Part shown: positions 41,601 through 53,600 of the stretch, one piece after another | Layout: each line of letters starts with the position of its first letter | Numbering within the stretch: position 1 is the first letter of the stretch | Origin: Sweltsa coloradensis | Lineage: Eukaryota; Arthropoda; Insecta; Plecoptera; Chloroperlidae | Length of the DNA stretch: 64,000 bases | Reading direction: 5' to 3' | NCBI GenBank assembly: GCA_024449915.1 | Contig: JAMZAV010000166.1 | Location: forward strand, 1,258,413-1,322,412 | Notes under the pieces: generated by a model | The model's input: only the letters and a program-made list of their open reading frames with translations | What the model was told of the DNA's origin: nothing | The model's database searches: none | Made by a program: the position numbers and the translations under genes

Positions 41601-44600
41601 TTCAATGCAAACACCATTGTGCTCTCATCTACAAGTAGTTTTGGGTTTAAAAGTTACCCTTGTGACATACGGGGCATGTTACCCCCCCGTTAACCCCCTT
41701 TTTACCAATTTTATTTCCATTTTCAAGGCAGAGCAAAAAGCACCGGATGCCCATTTTTTTAGAGTAAACTTTTTAAAGGCCCTGGCAAGCTGGGGTAAAA
41801 AAATTCCAGGGAGATAGCACCAAGGTACCAATTATCGAAAATTTTTTGTAGTTTTTTTTACCTTTGACAAATTTTACCCAAAGCTAGTTCTAGGGGTTTG
41901 TTGTTTTATGTCAATAAGTTCCCCGAGGTTTTTTAGACCTTTTTTCTTTAAAGTAGACAAACCTTTAATTGGGCAAAATTTTAAATTTTTTGGGATAAAA
42001 AATAAACCCTTAACTTTTTAAATTTTAAAAAACAACTTTGAAAAATGGAAAAAAAACTTTCCGAAATAGCTTTTCAAAAACTCAACTTTTAATGAAATTT
42101 GCCAAAAAAAAACTAGGAGAGATTTTTTTTTTTTTTGTTGGGGTTTTAAATAATGGGGGAATTTGAATTTTAAATAGATAGTAAAAAAAAAAAATCCCGC
42201 TTTAAAAAAAAACAATTTTTTTTACAATTTTTCCTTTCTAAAAGGGCACATTTGTTAAAGGGGCAGACCCTTAAGCTTTTAGATAAAAAAGCGGGGGACT
42301 GAAAGGGAATAACGAAATATTGGGTAGTTTTTTTAGGGGCCCAGTGCAAAAAAAAAAAACCAACAAAAATGCATTGGAATTTTTTGGGAAAACTAATTAC
42401 ACTTTTAAGAATAATTTAAAATTTTAAAAGAATGGAAAAGAGTTCCCCTGAGGTTTTTGCGATTACACGGTCACCCCCCCAACCCCCCCACCCCTATCAT
42501 CAACACAACCCAAAATGCTGACTGTCCCCAAACCAAACCCAAATTTCCCCAAATTTTTAATTTACATTTTATCAGACAAAAAAGGTTTTATCATGTAGGA
42601 TATAAATTTTCAGTTACCCTGCAAGTTTTGTGTATCTACTTTTACCCTTTTCCTGTGATTGATGATTTTAAAATTAAGTGCATAGTGGGTATGAAAATGT
42701 GTTTTTTGGATGAATCCCCCCAAATTTTATTTGTTTGATATGAATGTAAATGTAAATTTTTTTAAATTAATTTTACACCCCCTGGCAAGGGGTCAGCTTT
42801 ACAAAAAAAATACAATTCAATACAAAAGTAATTTGGCACGCACCAAACGCCCGGCCCGTGGCCAAAAAGGTTTTTGCTGTTGATAGCTGCACCTTTTGGA
42901 TGCAATATTTGATTTTTGTAAAATTTGGGCTTTTAAAAATTTTTTACCCAAAGGGGGGAAAAATTTGTCCCGCTGGGTGCATTGGGGGACGCGGGACTTA
43001 AAATTTGGGTTCGGGGCTGTCCCGCCCAAAACGGGCGAATGGGAACCCCCAGGGCCCAATTTTTAAAAGGGAAAAGGGGCTTATCTCTAGCCCAAAATAG
43101 GACTTTTTGAAAAAAAGGGCCCAAAAAACCTTTTTTTTTTTTTTTAAAGGTTTTTCAAGTTTTTTGTTATTAAAAAAAACCAAAAAAGGGGGACGACGAC
43201 GACAAAACCCAAAAAAGGGCTTTTGTTTAAAAAAAGCAACGTTTTAAAAGGGCTTGAAGGTTTTTTTTTTACTAAAAAAGCAAAAAGGACGCGAAGGACC
43301 CCCAAATATTATTACGGTGGCCTCCATCCAATCAAACATTGGCCGTAAAGGGCCCACGAAATAATTTTTTTAAATAGTTAAAAAAGGTTTACCCTAACAA
43401 CTAGCCACGGCCCTTTAAAAAAAATCATCTGCGAATTTTGATTCGCTAGGCCTACATTAGCCCAAAAGGGCCCTTCCCTTTTGCTGTGCAATATTTTAAA
43501 AAGGAAAAAAATATGTGTGGGGACCCGATGGGCTTGACTCTTTTGGTAAAGAGGCTCTGCTTCCCAAAGCGAAGGCGAGGGGTTCCCATTACCGCTTTAG
43601 GCAAAATATTTTTAAATTTTTGATATGGACCAAACCGCGACGCATTGGGCCCGCAGAATCACCGTAAAGCGGGCCCCTTTTAGAGCGATAGGCCATACTT
43701 AAGCAGCCCGTAGATCCCACGCAGACTCGAAAACGATGTTAAAAAATTTGTGATTTCAATTAGGAAAACTTTAAACGGGTTTTAAAGCCTTATTTCCTTT
43801 AGTGTAAAACTGGGAAAGGGGGGCGGGGGGGGTGCATTTTTAAAAAGGCTATGCCCCCTTCTAGGCCCAGGCCATAAAAACTTTTCTTAAAAAACTCAGT
43901 TTTTGGGTTTAAAAATTTCTAAAAACTAAATTTTAAAATTTTTGAAAGTCTTTTTTAAAACCTAAAAGGTAGGCCTGAATAAGGGTTCCCTATTCAAAAC
44001 GATTTTCATAAACCGAGGGTTTTTCAATGCATTTGGGTTTTGTGAAACCTTTAATTTAAAAACGAAAACCCAAAAAGAAACCCTCATGCCTTTTTATCAC
44101 CATTGCCCGCGGAGGGGGTTGAATTTTTTTTTTTTAATGTTTTTTTTTTTTGCTAATTATTATTAGGGGCCCACTTATATTAGGTGTAAAGGCCCATACA
44201 TAAAAACCCAGGCCTAGTTTTTCAGAGGTTTGGGAAAAAGGTCCCGGCCTCCCGCAGTGCGTGCCGGAGCAGGGTCCCCGGGGGGCTGAGGGCCGAATTC
44301 TGCGTTAGAAAAATATAAATAAACCCGGGGGTGGTAGGAGGGTGGGGATCCCGAGTATCCCAAAACCCCCCCAAAAAAAAAAAAAGAAGGATTTCCCTAT
44401 AAATACCGTAAAAAAAAAATAAATTAGAACAAACCCATGCAAGTTTTTTTGAAGTTTTTAAAGTTTTCCCCGTGCAAATGTGTGTCACTTCTCACAATAA
44501 AAAGTAAAGAGATCAGAAAAGTTTTTTTTGTTTTTAGCGGTCAAGAGATTGATGCGCGAAGCTTGTGAACTGCAGGAATCTACCGAAGAATATTGGGCAC

Positions 44601-47600
44601 ATCCATTGGAAGACAATTTATTTGAATGGCACTTTACTGTAAGGGGTCCACCAGCCACAGATTTGATGGTGGAGTTTACCATGGCCGAATTCTTTACCAG
44701 CTGAGTATCCAATGAAACCTCCAAATATTATACTTTTAACGGTACGTTATCCTACAGGCAGAGTGTGCGTGTACCTCTAATTATTAGATGTTTAGGTAGG
44801 CTACTGTGAACATAAAGCAAGTAGGCACAGCCGCACAAGCCTAGCCCTATAGTGCAAGGCATAAAACCTTTAGTCAACTGTCATCTTGGCCTACTACAAT
44901 TAGTGGTTGTAAATACTCACATAGCCTGAGGCCTGTAGGCCCAAGACGATGGCAGCTATCTGTGTATATCTGTATTTATGTGTATGTTGCCTTTGTGTAC
45001 CATGTAGGTCTAGATCAGGTCTATTTATATAACTTTCTACTCTAGTTCAAAAGAAACTGAAACAATGAGATAGCACAAATGTAGGCTTGGCTTGTTTGCT
45101 GCCATAACTGTTTGTGATGAGGTTCAAGGTGCTAACACCAGGTGGCAGTTAAGTTTGAAATCTTACCAAAATTTTGACAAGATCTTGATTGTAGGTAGGC
45201 CTATCTTGTTTCTAACCAAGTTTTTGTCAAGAATCATGATCTTGGTTGCAAGTTCTTGACCAGATTTTTCAGCAGGGATTCTTGGCAAGATCTTGGCAAG
45301 ATACGTATTCGTATTGTATATCCATTGCAATTTAAACCTACAAGAATAATAAATTGAAAAAATAGGCTGCGATTTACAGGAATTATTTTAGTGACAATGG
45401 TTTTGTTTTTAGAAAAAAAATGTTTGCGATTTGTCTGGCTGTGAAAATGCAGTGCCCAAGGTGTATCGAATCTTGCACGCTCAAGGTACCTCCAATTAAT
45501 AGAGCTGGGAGATTGAATAAACCTTGCATTCTTTATACGTATTTTGAACTGGCTATGTTTTCCATAGTATTGTCACAGATGATAGACTTCACTGCATTAT
45601 ATGCATTTTAAAACAGGTTTAATAATTTTTAAAATATAATCCAGAAATTACAAAATCTTTCCCGACCAGGGGATTGAACCCAGGTCTCCCACATTTCGGG
45701 TATAAGGGCGTCTTAGAGACTAGGAAAATGCCAAAGTCGTTGTTAGATGAGTGAGTCTTCTTTTTCTTCTTTTCATATGCCCACAATTGACATTATTCAT
45801 GTCATCATGTGTTTTCTAGTTAGCCAGTTAGAGACAGGACTCCTGTTCCCTCCGATCCATGCATCTGGCATTTTGTCCCGTTCCGTCTTGATATATGTAC
45901 ATTGAAAAAGATGTTTCCTGTCTTGCTCGCCAGCTCCACACATCCGACAGACACTAGATTCCAAAATTCCAAATCTATGGAGGTGCTTTCCAAGCAAGTC
46001 ATGTCCCGTTTGAAGCCGGAATTGAGCTGTTTCAGTTTTTCTACTGTAGCACTTACCAGTCGGCCTCATTTTGTGTACTCTTCCCATGGTTTATTCTGCC
46101 CTTCTCTTGCCATTCTTTACGGACCGCTTTGCATGTCGATGCATGCAGGTGAGACTTATTTTTTATTTATTAATATTTGCATTTATTTGTGGACAACAAT
46201 TGACATGTAATATTAAAAATAAATGCGAGAGTGACAGATAGAGCATCTGCCCCATAGTACGTGAGTACCTGTCACCCTCTAATACAATTATAATAAAAAA
46301 CAATGTCCAAGTTAAATACAGTATCAAAAAACAACATCAATAAATATTATAAAACCCCTACATAACCTAAACTAAAAAATATTTTTAAATAGCAAAACAG
46401 AACTACAACCTACATAAAATAAAATAATCTTTGATAAGTGCATTCCATAAGGAGACAGATCGATTATAAAAACCATTTTGATATGCTGATGTTCTAGCCC
46501 GTGGAGGTATCAAGGGAATGCCATTATCATTTTGAAGTAGCTGTCTTTCGCTAATAATGGATATTCTGTAACACAACGAACCTACGACCCCTCAGGTAAT
46601 CGATAAGCTCTCGTTGGATACTTCTCTAAATAGTTATACTTCGAAACATACCATTTAATAAACAAAAACATACTCGGCGATGGGTCCCTAATTAAGTGAA
46701 ACACGATTTCTGATCTCACTTGGAAGTAAAATATTAATTAAGAATAAAAAAACTGATCAAGACTAAAATCACTCAAACTTGAATTATAAACTCTACCTAG
46801 GCGTGAACCTGGTACTTAAGTCTAAAGTTGCCTAACCAGTTCACAACACCCTCCTATAAATCACCAAGACCCACAAAAATTTAGAAACGTACAACAGCGA
46901 AGACAAACATCTCTGAAATACAACTTATAAGTTATACTAGATCTAGGATGATATTACAACAGACAATCAACGGTTAATAAGTTAAACCAGAACGGGCTAT
47001 ATTGCATGACACAAATGAATTTCCTTCATTGACAAGGAATACAGTTCAAACCCTACCTATCAGTACTGATGTCTAAAAGCGAAACGGATATCCAGTTAAG
47101 ATACCTCTTGGTCTGATGGACAAAAGTAAAAATTTCCGAAAGTTTATGGAGATATAATGGTTAATAAACTTAATTTAAATACTCATCACAAATGATCATG
47201 ACTCCCATCGAAACCCTATGAAGTCGAAGAAGTCGACGTGTAGGTCAGTAAACTTGCTGCGTTTTTTGTAGACTGTCGTAGTCTTGTATTGAAGACCCTG
47301 TCTTGAGTTCGTATCCCGGCTGTGATTCCTCTTGAGTTCAATTTTTCCCTTGATATTGTTTGAGCGGTGTAAATTACGATATTTTATCGTTCGGATAAAT
47401 CAACTCCGACCGTACGTTTTTAATTTTAAACACTTGCCCATATCAGCATTCCAAGTCCAAACCAAGTTTTTCCTGTATCTCACACGGTAACTGTCAGACG
47501 GTCAATAATGTAAACACGCCTACTTTATCAGCCCAGTTCTGTCCTCACCCGTCTTTATTCCAAAGCACTTCGTTCGACGTTGGTGGCTCAGACACTCACG

Positions 47601-50600
47601 AATGTTGGGAGTTCTATTGTTGATGTTATCTCTAAGCTCTTTGCAATTAAAAATCGCCATTTTATTCTTCAACTAATCTGCATTTACGGATTTAAAAACC
47701 CAAATTTTTACATAAAAACTAATCCTATGCCAAGATATTGAATGGTAAATAACTGTTCCTTATATGTTCCTATATTTGGATTCATAAACGTATTATCCTC
47801 GCCGATTTCCTTTTTATAATATTTCAATCTGTATTTCGTTGTAATACAACCACCAAACTTTGCTTGCCTTATCGCGTCCTAAAATTCCAGGCTACGCGAA
47901 TATAATCTTTCTCGATTCTTTTAAAACCCCAACTAACTCTCGGCCCTTCGGCTATTAAAGATTTTAACCCTTTCTGGTTTACGATGCTGTATTTTTTCAA
48001 GTCCGTAGGTTTATTTAAAATGCTCCTAAGGCATGCAAAAGTTCGTTTACTCACGTATCCCTGGGCGAGGCTAGCCTTATAAAATGTACCTCGGTTGGTT
48101 ACCGTTCTCGTTGATTTCTTGTATTTCTTCTTTTGGGAGATCGCCGTTCGTTTTCGATTATCACTTTCGCGGGATTTTTAACAAGCGTTTCCTATATCCA
48201 AAGTGTTCTTTCCTAGTCCACTTTCTCTAAGTTTTACGCAACGCCTCAATCGCCCACGAACACGACCGATTTCCAACTCCAACTCTCAAAGTTCTCCCTG
48301 CACACTGCAGACAAAACCGCTCTCAACAATCCAAATACGATCGTAGCGTTATGATAACCAATCAAAGACCAGCACACAGCGTCATTAATCTGAACTAGGT
48401 CCAAGCAAATGTCCGGTGACGCATCTGCGAAAATGACGAAATATGACCTTGGCATTTTCTAGAATTTTAATAAAATTGATTTACATAGATTTTATATTAA
48501 AATTGTTTATTTAATTAAGTGAATCACATGATTCTTTTTATGAAATAAAATGAAATTTTCTCTAGTTTCTGATTTAAATCAAACCCGTTCTGTATTATTA
48601 GTATTTAATTAGTTTATACATGGTTTACACATTTAAACCAGTTGCCTCAGTAGTAGCCTCGAACCAGCTCATGAAAAATACACAGCTCTCCTTTCACTGA
48701 CCAACGGCATCGACTTCAAGATAAGAATCCATCTTCAAATGACCATTGCCAAAAGACCTAAGTCCACTCAGAGAGAGGCCGTATAGTCTCAATTCTTAAG
48801 AACGGATCTACATCCACCTTACTACACAGCATACCCCTCAACAACTTAACATCAGCTTGCTTACAAAAATTTGAAATTGAAGGAATCTTACATAGATTAC
48901 GGCGTGCAGTAGCACTGGGGTTAAAACTAGCCTTACCTAAAATCATTTTAGTGGCTCTATTCTGTATGCGTTCAAGTTTGCACATATTTTGATGAGTAGC
49001 CTAGTTGGATGCCACGCTGGAATGCCATATGTTAAAACAGGTCTAATGAGAGTAAGGTAAGCGGTTTGAAATTGTACGTTGCCTACTCCTACCAATACTT
49101 CCATTTACAAACCCAAGCAAGGAAGCAGCTCTGTTACGAACAAAATCTGTTTGCATATTCCATTTCAAGTCATTTGTGATGTTAATGCCTAATAGTTTTA
49201 TAGAATTAAAAATGGGAATCAGGGAATCTTGTAGTCTATAAAGGTACTGTTGAAGGGATTTCTAGAACGAGAAAAGCGTATATATTGAGACTTCTCACAG
49301 TTTATTTTCATCCCATTTAAAGAACACCAATGTTCTATCGACACCAAATCCTTTTGAAGCTCTTGATTATCTTTCATAGAGGCTATTTGACGAAAAATGG
49401 TAGTATCATCAGCAAATTGAACAACTTGAGAAGAAACATGACTTGAGAGATTTATGCAACAATTTTTTACTTTCTTGTTGCTTTTTGCTACCTTGTTTGG
49501 CTAGGTAGTCAGCCTTCTCATTAGCCTACCATATATGCCACAATGGGCCGTTATCCATTGTAGCACAATTTGGTTCCCATCGTTCATGAGGCGTAGAATC
49601 TGTAGTTTACATTGTCTAATTTCGGGTTCTGCTTCCTCCCTATTTGCAATGGTTGCAATGGCAGTCTTGGAGTCAGATAGGATCACAATTTTCCGGCTTT
49701 AACTTTGATAGTTTCAATAGTGCTTCCACTATTGCTCGGATTTCTCCATCATAATTGCTTCCATTAGCACCAGCTGGGTAGGAAGCCTCAAATTCTTGGC
49801 TGTATATCCCTGCACCTGCATTTCCTTCCCCTGGGGATGCTGATCCATCTGTATACAGATGTAGCCTGAGTGAGTCATGTGTTGAGTACCCGGGAACATT
49901 TCCATTTAAATTGATAATTATATTGGTATAAATAACCCACATTATATAAAAACTTGTAAAAAACGGCCAAACCTTACGCAATCAAAAGCAATGAGATCTA
50001 AAAGAAATGCCAAGCTTGTACCCTCCTACATTTTTGCAATCTTAATACATAAATTCACTTTGCCCTGTGACTGTGACTGCATCCTTGCAAAGCATGGCAA
50101 AATTTTATTTGCAACTATTGTTTTAAATGTAAAAGTTTGTGCAAATTTATTTTGCCAAGCTTTGCAAGGATGTCACAGGGCAAAGTGAATTTATGTATTA
50201 AGATTGCAAAAATGTAGGAGGGTACAAGCTTGGCATTTCTTTTAGATCTCATTGCTTTTGATTGTGTAAGGTTTGGCTGTTTTTTACAAGTTTTTTGTTA
50301 GGCCTATGTGGGATCTCATTACTTTTTCAAGTTCCATTGCAAAATTATTTGTTAAAATACAATAATTTGCCAAAGTCGATTTAATTGATATGGTGTTATC
50401 AATTAACAATCGAATTTTAAATATCTAGTGGTCCAAGACTTGTGTTTTATAAACAATGTAGGTGATCATTGTCAAGTAACTATAGTTACTTGTTGATTAT
50501 ATTCTTGTAAAAGACATGTATTAAAACCTTTATTTGGAAGCTTTCCAGCAAACTTTTTCAACTTTTTCTTTCAAAAGACACTATATCACCATAACCTTAA

Positions 50601-53600
50601 TGTACATGTAAAATATGAATATTGTAGCCCCACCCGTTTGGTCAGAATCGCGGGCCGATTGAAACTGACGAATTAGACAGTAGTAGCAGTAGTAGTAGCT
50701 AACATCCTTAAAGTGATTTTGAGCATGTTTCAAGCCATTTTTTCACCAAGAAGGAATGCTCGTACCCCAACCAAATTTGGCATGAGTTGTCGGGTACCTA
50801 AATCCCCTCGATTTTGATAGTTTTCAAGTTCACATCACGTTTCATGACGGCTGGGTAACACCTCGAAATCACCCCAACTCTGCTTGCTGTATAAGGTGCC
50901 TGAGTGTTTAGCGCGCCATGGCTTGGCTGCAGCGCCCTAACGGGCACCTAGATAGGGTTTTTGAATTTAGTTGGTATAAGGGCACGTCAACTGTAAGGCC
51001 ATAATGTGCCAATCTAGCCTATGATAGGCTAGGGGGAGGCCCTTAGGTAGGGGGAAGAAAGGGAATGTTACTGAGTACTCAACACATGGCTCACTCACTC
51101 TTCTAACATCAACTTTGGCATTTTCCTAACTTATCACCGAAAATAGTATGGCTAACTGCTTGATATAACGTTTGATATATACATTGCGACATTCACGCTA
51201 TCTTTATAGAATCAATCTGCTGGTGTTGATCATTGCAACTGAAAGGTTGCTAGGGCCTAATATCATTAAACAATTTGCATGAATGTTCTTTAACTTTCTA
51301 TACACACTTAATTGCAAAGATAAGACTTAAAACGTCATTGCAAGACATAGCCAAAGCCCAGAAAGTAAAAAAATGGAAAATCCAAAACATAGGTAAAAAA
51401 ATATTTTTTTGAAAGAACTTTTTTAGTAAGCTTATGGCTATTCAAAGTTGATGTATTTACTGAGGAATAGGGGTTTACGCATACTGGATCTCTTGGATTG
51501 ATGTTTTATCAACGTTCGCGTGAAATTTGATAACGATGTTAATAACTAACCATTTACCCTTAGACAAAAACAACAGACAGCTGAGCGCTTAAGCTCGTCT
51601 CCCACCCACTCCTTGGCGACTCCTTTTAACTTAGCAGTGAGAATGGAACCAATTAGTAGTGACCATCATTCAAATTCATGTGATAATGAAATCTCTTTTC
51701 AAGGTTACAACTTACAAGGCAAAATTTAAGTACATACGGTTGTAACATTCATTGGCAATAATAAAACACATGATAAAATTGTATGCTACCATCACCTTTT
51801 ATGTCAAGTTCTAAATATTATCAATGATCATGACTAAAAAGTTGCAGTCACTGTTTGGTGGATGTAGCAAATTAAGGCTTAATTTAGACAACTACATGGA
51901 CAAAGTTAGGCTGTGGTACGGTATTGAGTTACTATTATAATTTATAACCATTATTATAACTAAACATTTTGTTTCTGGTAGACCAAAGTCTACATAATTT
52001 TTTTTTTGTTGTTTAGCCAAATGGAAGGTTTGAAACCAATAAGAAGATTTGTCTTAGTATTTCCGGCCATCATCCAGAAACTTGGCAACCATCCTGGTCA
52101 ATCCGCACAGCTTTAATGGCTCTAATTGCATTCATGCCTTCTCCAGGAGGAGGAACCATTGGATCACTAGACTATACACCTGAAGAAAGACAAGTTCTAG
52201 CTCGAAGGTAGGATATATTTTGAATACTTGCTCTGATCATAGAGATAAGTTCACTTGGTATGCTCTGATTTGAACTGTTAACTGAGTAACTGATTTTTTT
52301 AACTGATTTAACTCTTGTTTGCTGTATAAGGTGCCTGAGTGTGTAGCGCACCGCGGCTTGGCTGCGGCGCCCTAACGGGCACCTAGATTGCATTTTTCAC
52401 TGTAGGTTAGATACTGTAATGAAGTTAGGCCTACAAGCTCCCCTAAAAAGTAAAAATATGGTCTACTCTATTGTAATTTGTCTGAGTGCTGTAAATTGCT
52501 ATCCCCCCCAAATACAAAAATTTGTAAAAAAAAAACTACAGCCAAGCTCTCCTTCCAAAGTCTTCGGCTTTGAATGCTGTGAGATATAGAAGTTGAGCCA
52601 AGTATTTCATTCTTTCTCCCTAGTTTCGCATTGAAAAGAAGTAAGATCATTTCGCCTGTTGATGAGCGCCAAGCCAACCATTTTCGTGGTAAAAAAAGTA
52701 AAAATTTTAAACTCAAAATCATAAAAAAATTACTTGGCCATTGACTTTTTAGAGTCCTCGTACCAAATTATTAGTGCATTATTGTTGTTGTGGGTGACAG
52801 ATTTCCCCCCAGAGTGCAGGACGATCGACGTTTGGTCACTGCCATGGGGGCGCTGAATAACACCGAATGGAACAACGCCGAATCGATCGTGTGTAGTGTA
52901 CGTACCACGCTACTCTTTTGTGTTGGAAAAGAAAGGTTAGGAGGAAAATTGGCAAGTACACTACACACGATCGATTCGGCGTTATTCCATTCGGCGTTAT
53001 TCAGGCGTCCCACTGCCATGTGTAAGTTCTACTGGAACCACAATGTAAAGAGTCCTGTGGTCACTCCCCGATCATGCGATCCTGGCAAAGAATCAAGGTG
53101 AACCAGCTTGGCATTGCCCTATAGTTCTCGATTAACAAACGACAAACTCAATTAAATCTCAAATGTAGGCCTATACAAAATTTTATGGTGATATTGAATT
53201 GCTTAAATAAATAAATTTTAAAAAAAGGAATTAGAGTCTACCCACTCAGTCATATAACTGATTTTCAGTGGGGGTCATTAAACCAAAGCGACCAAGCCAA
53301 CCTTGTAGGCCCCGACACAATCGACGAGTGAGCGATAACCAACCAAAGATCGATATTTTTAATCTGAAATATAGCAATCAGTGGTGTGGACAGTGTGAAC
53401 AACTAACACTTTAACGATTTCATAATTTGTGGACACTGCATGAACATTTCTTTCTACTATAGGTCTCAGTCATGGGAATGCTCAACCTGTGGAAGCATCA
53501 TCAAACAACTTTCAAATGAAACTTCAAAACCACTTACCAAAGAGGAATCAAGCCTGATAAGCCAAATATCAATGAAGGTTTGTGTGCAGTAAGCTATAGT

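Noticed and set aside
46565..48600. solo LTR
   Set aside because: Only a plausible TGTAACAC start; no matching CA end with a target duplication found.
52771..53101. two similar small proteins on opposite strands (NNAEWNNAES)
   Set aside because: The likeness is fully explained by the inverted arms of a 165-bp TIR element.
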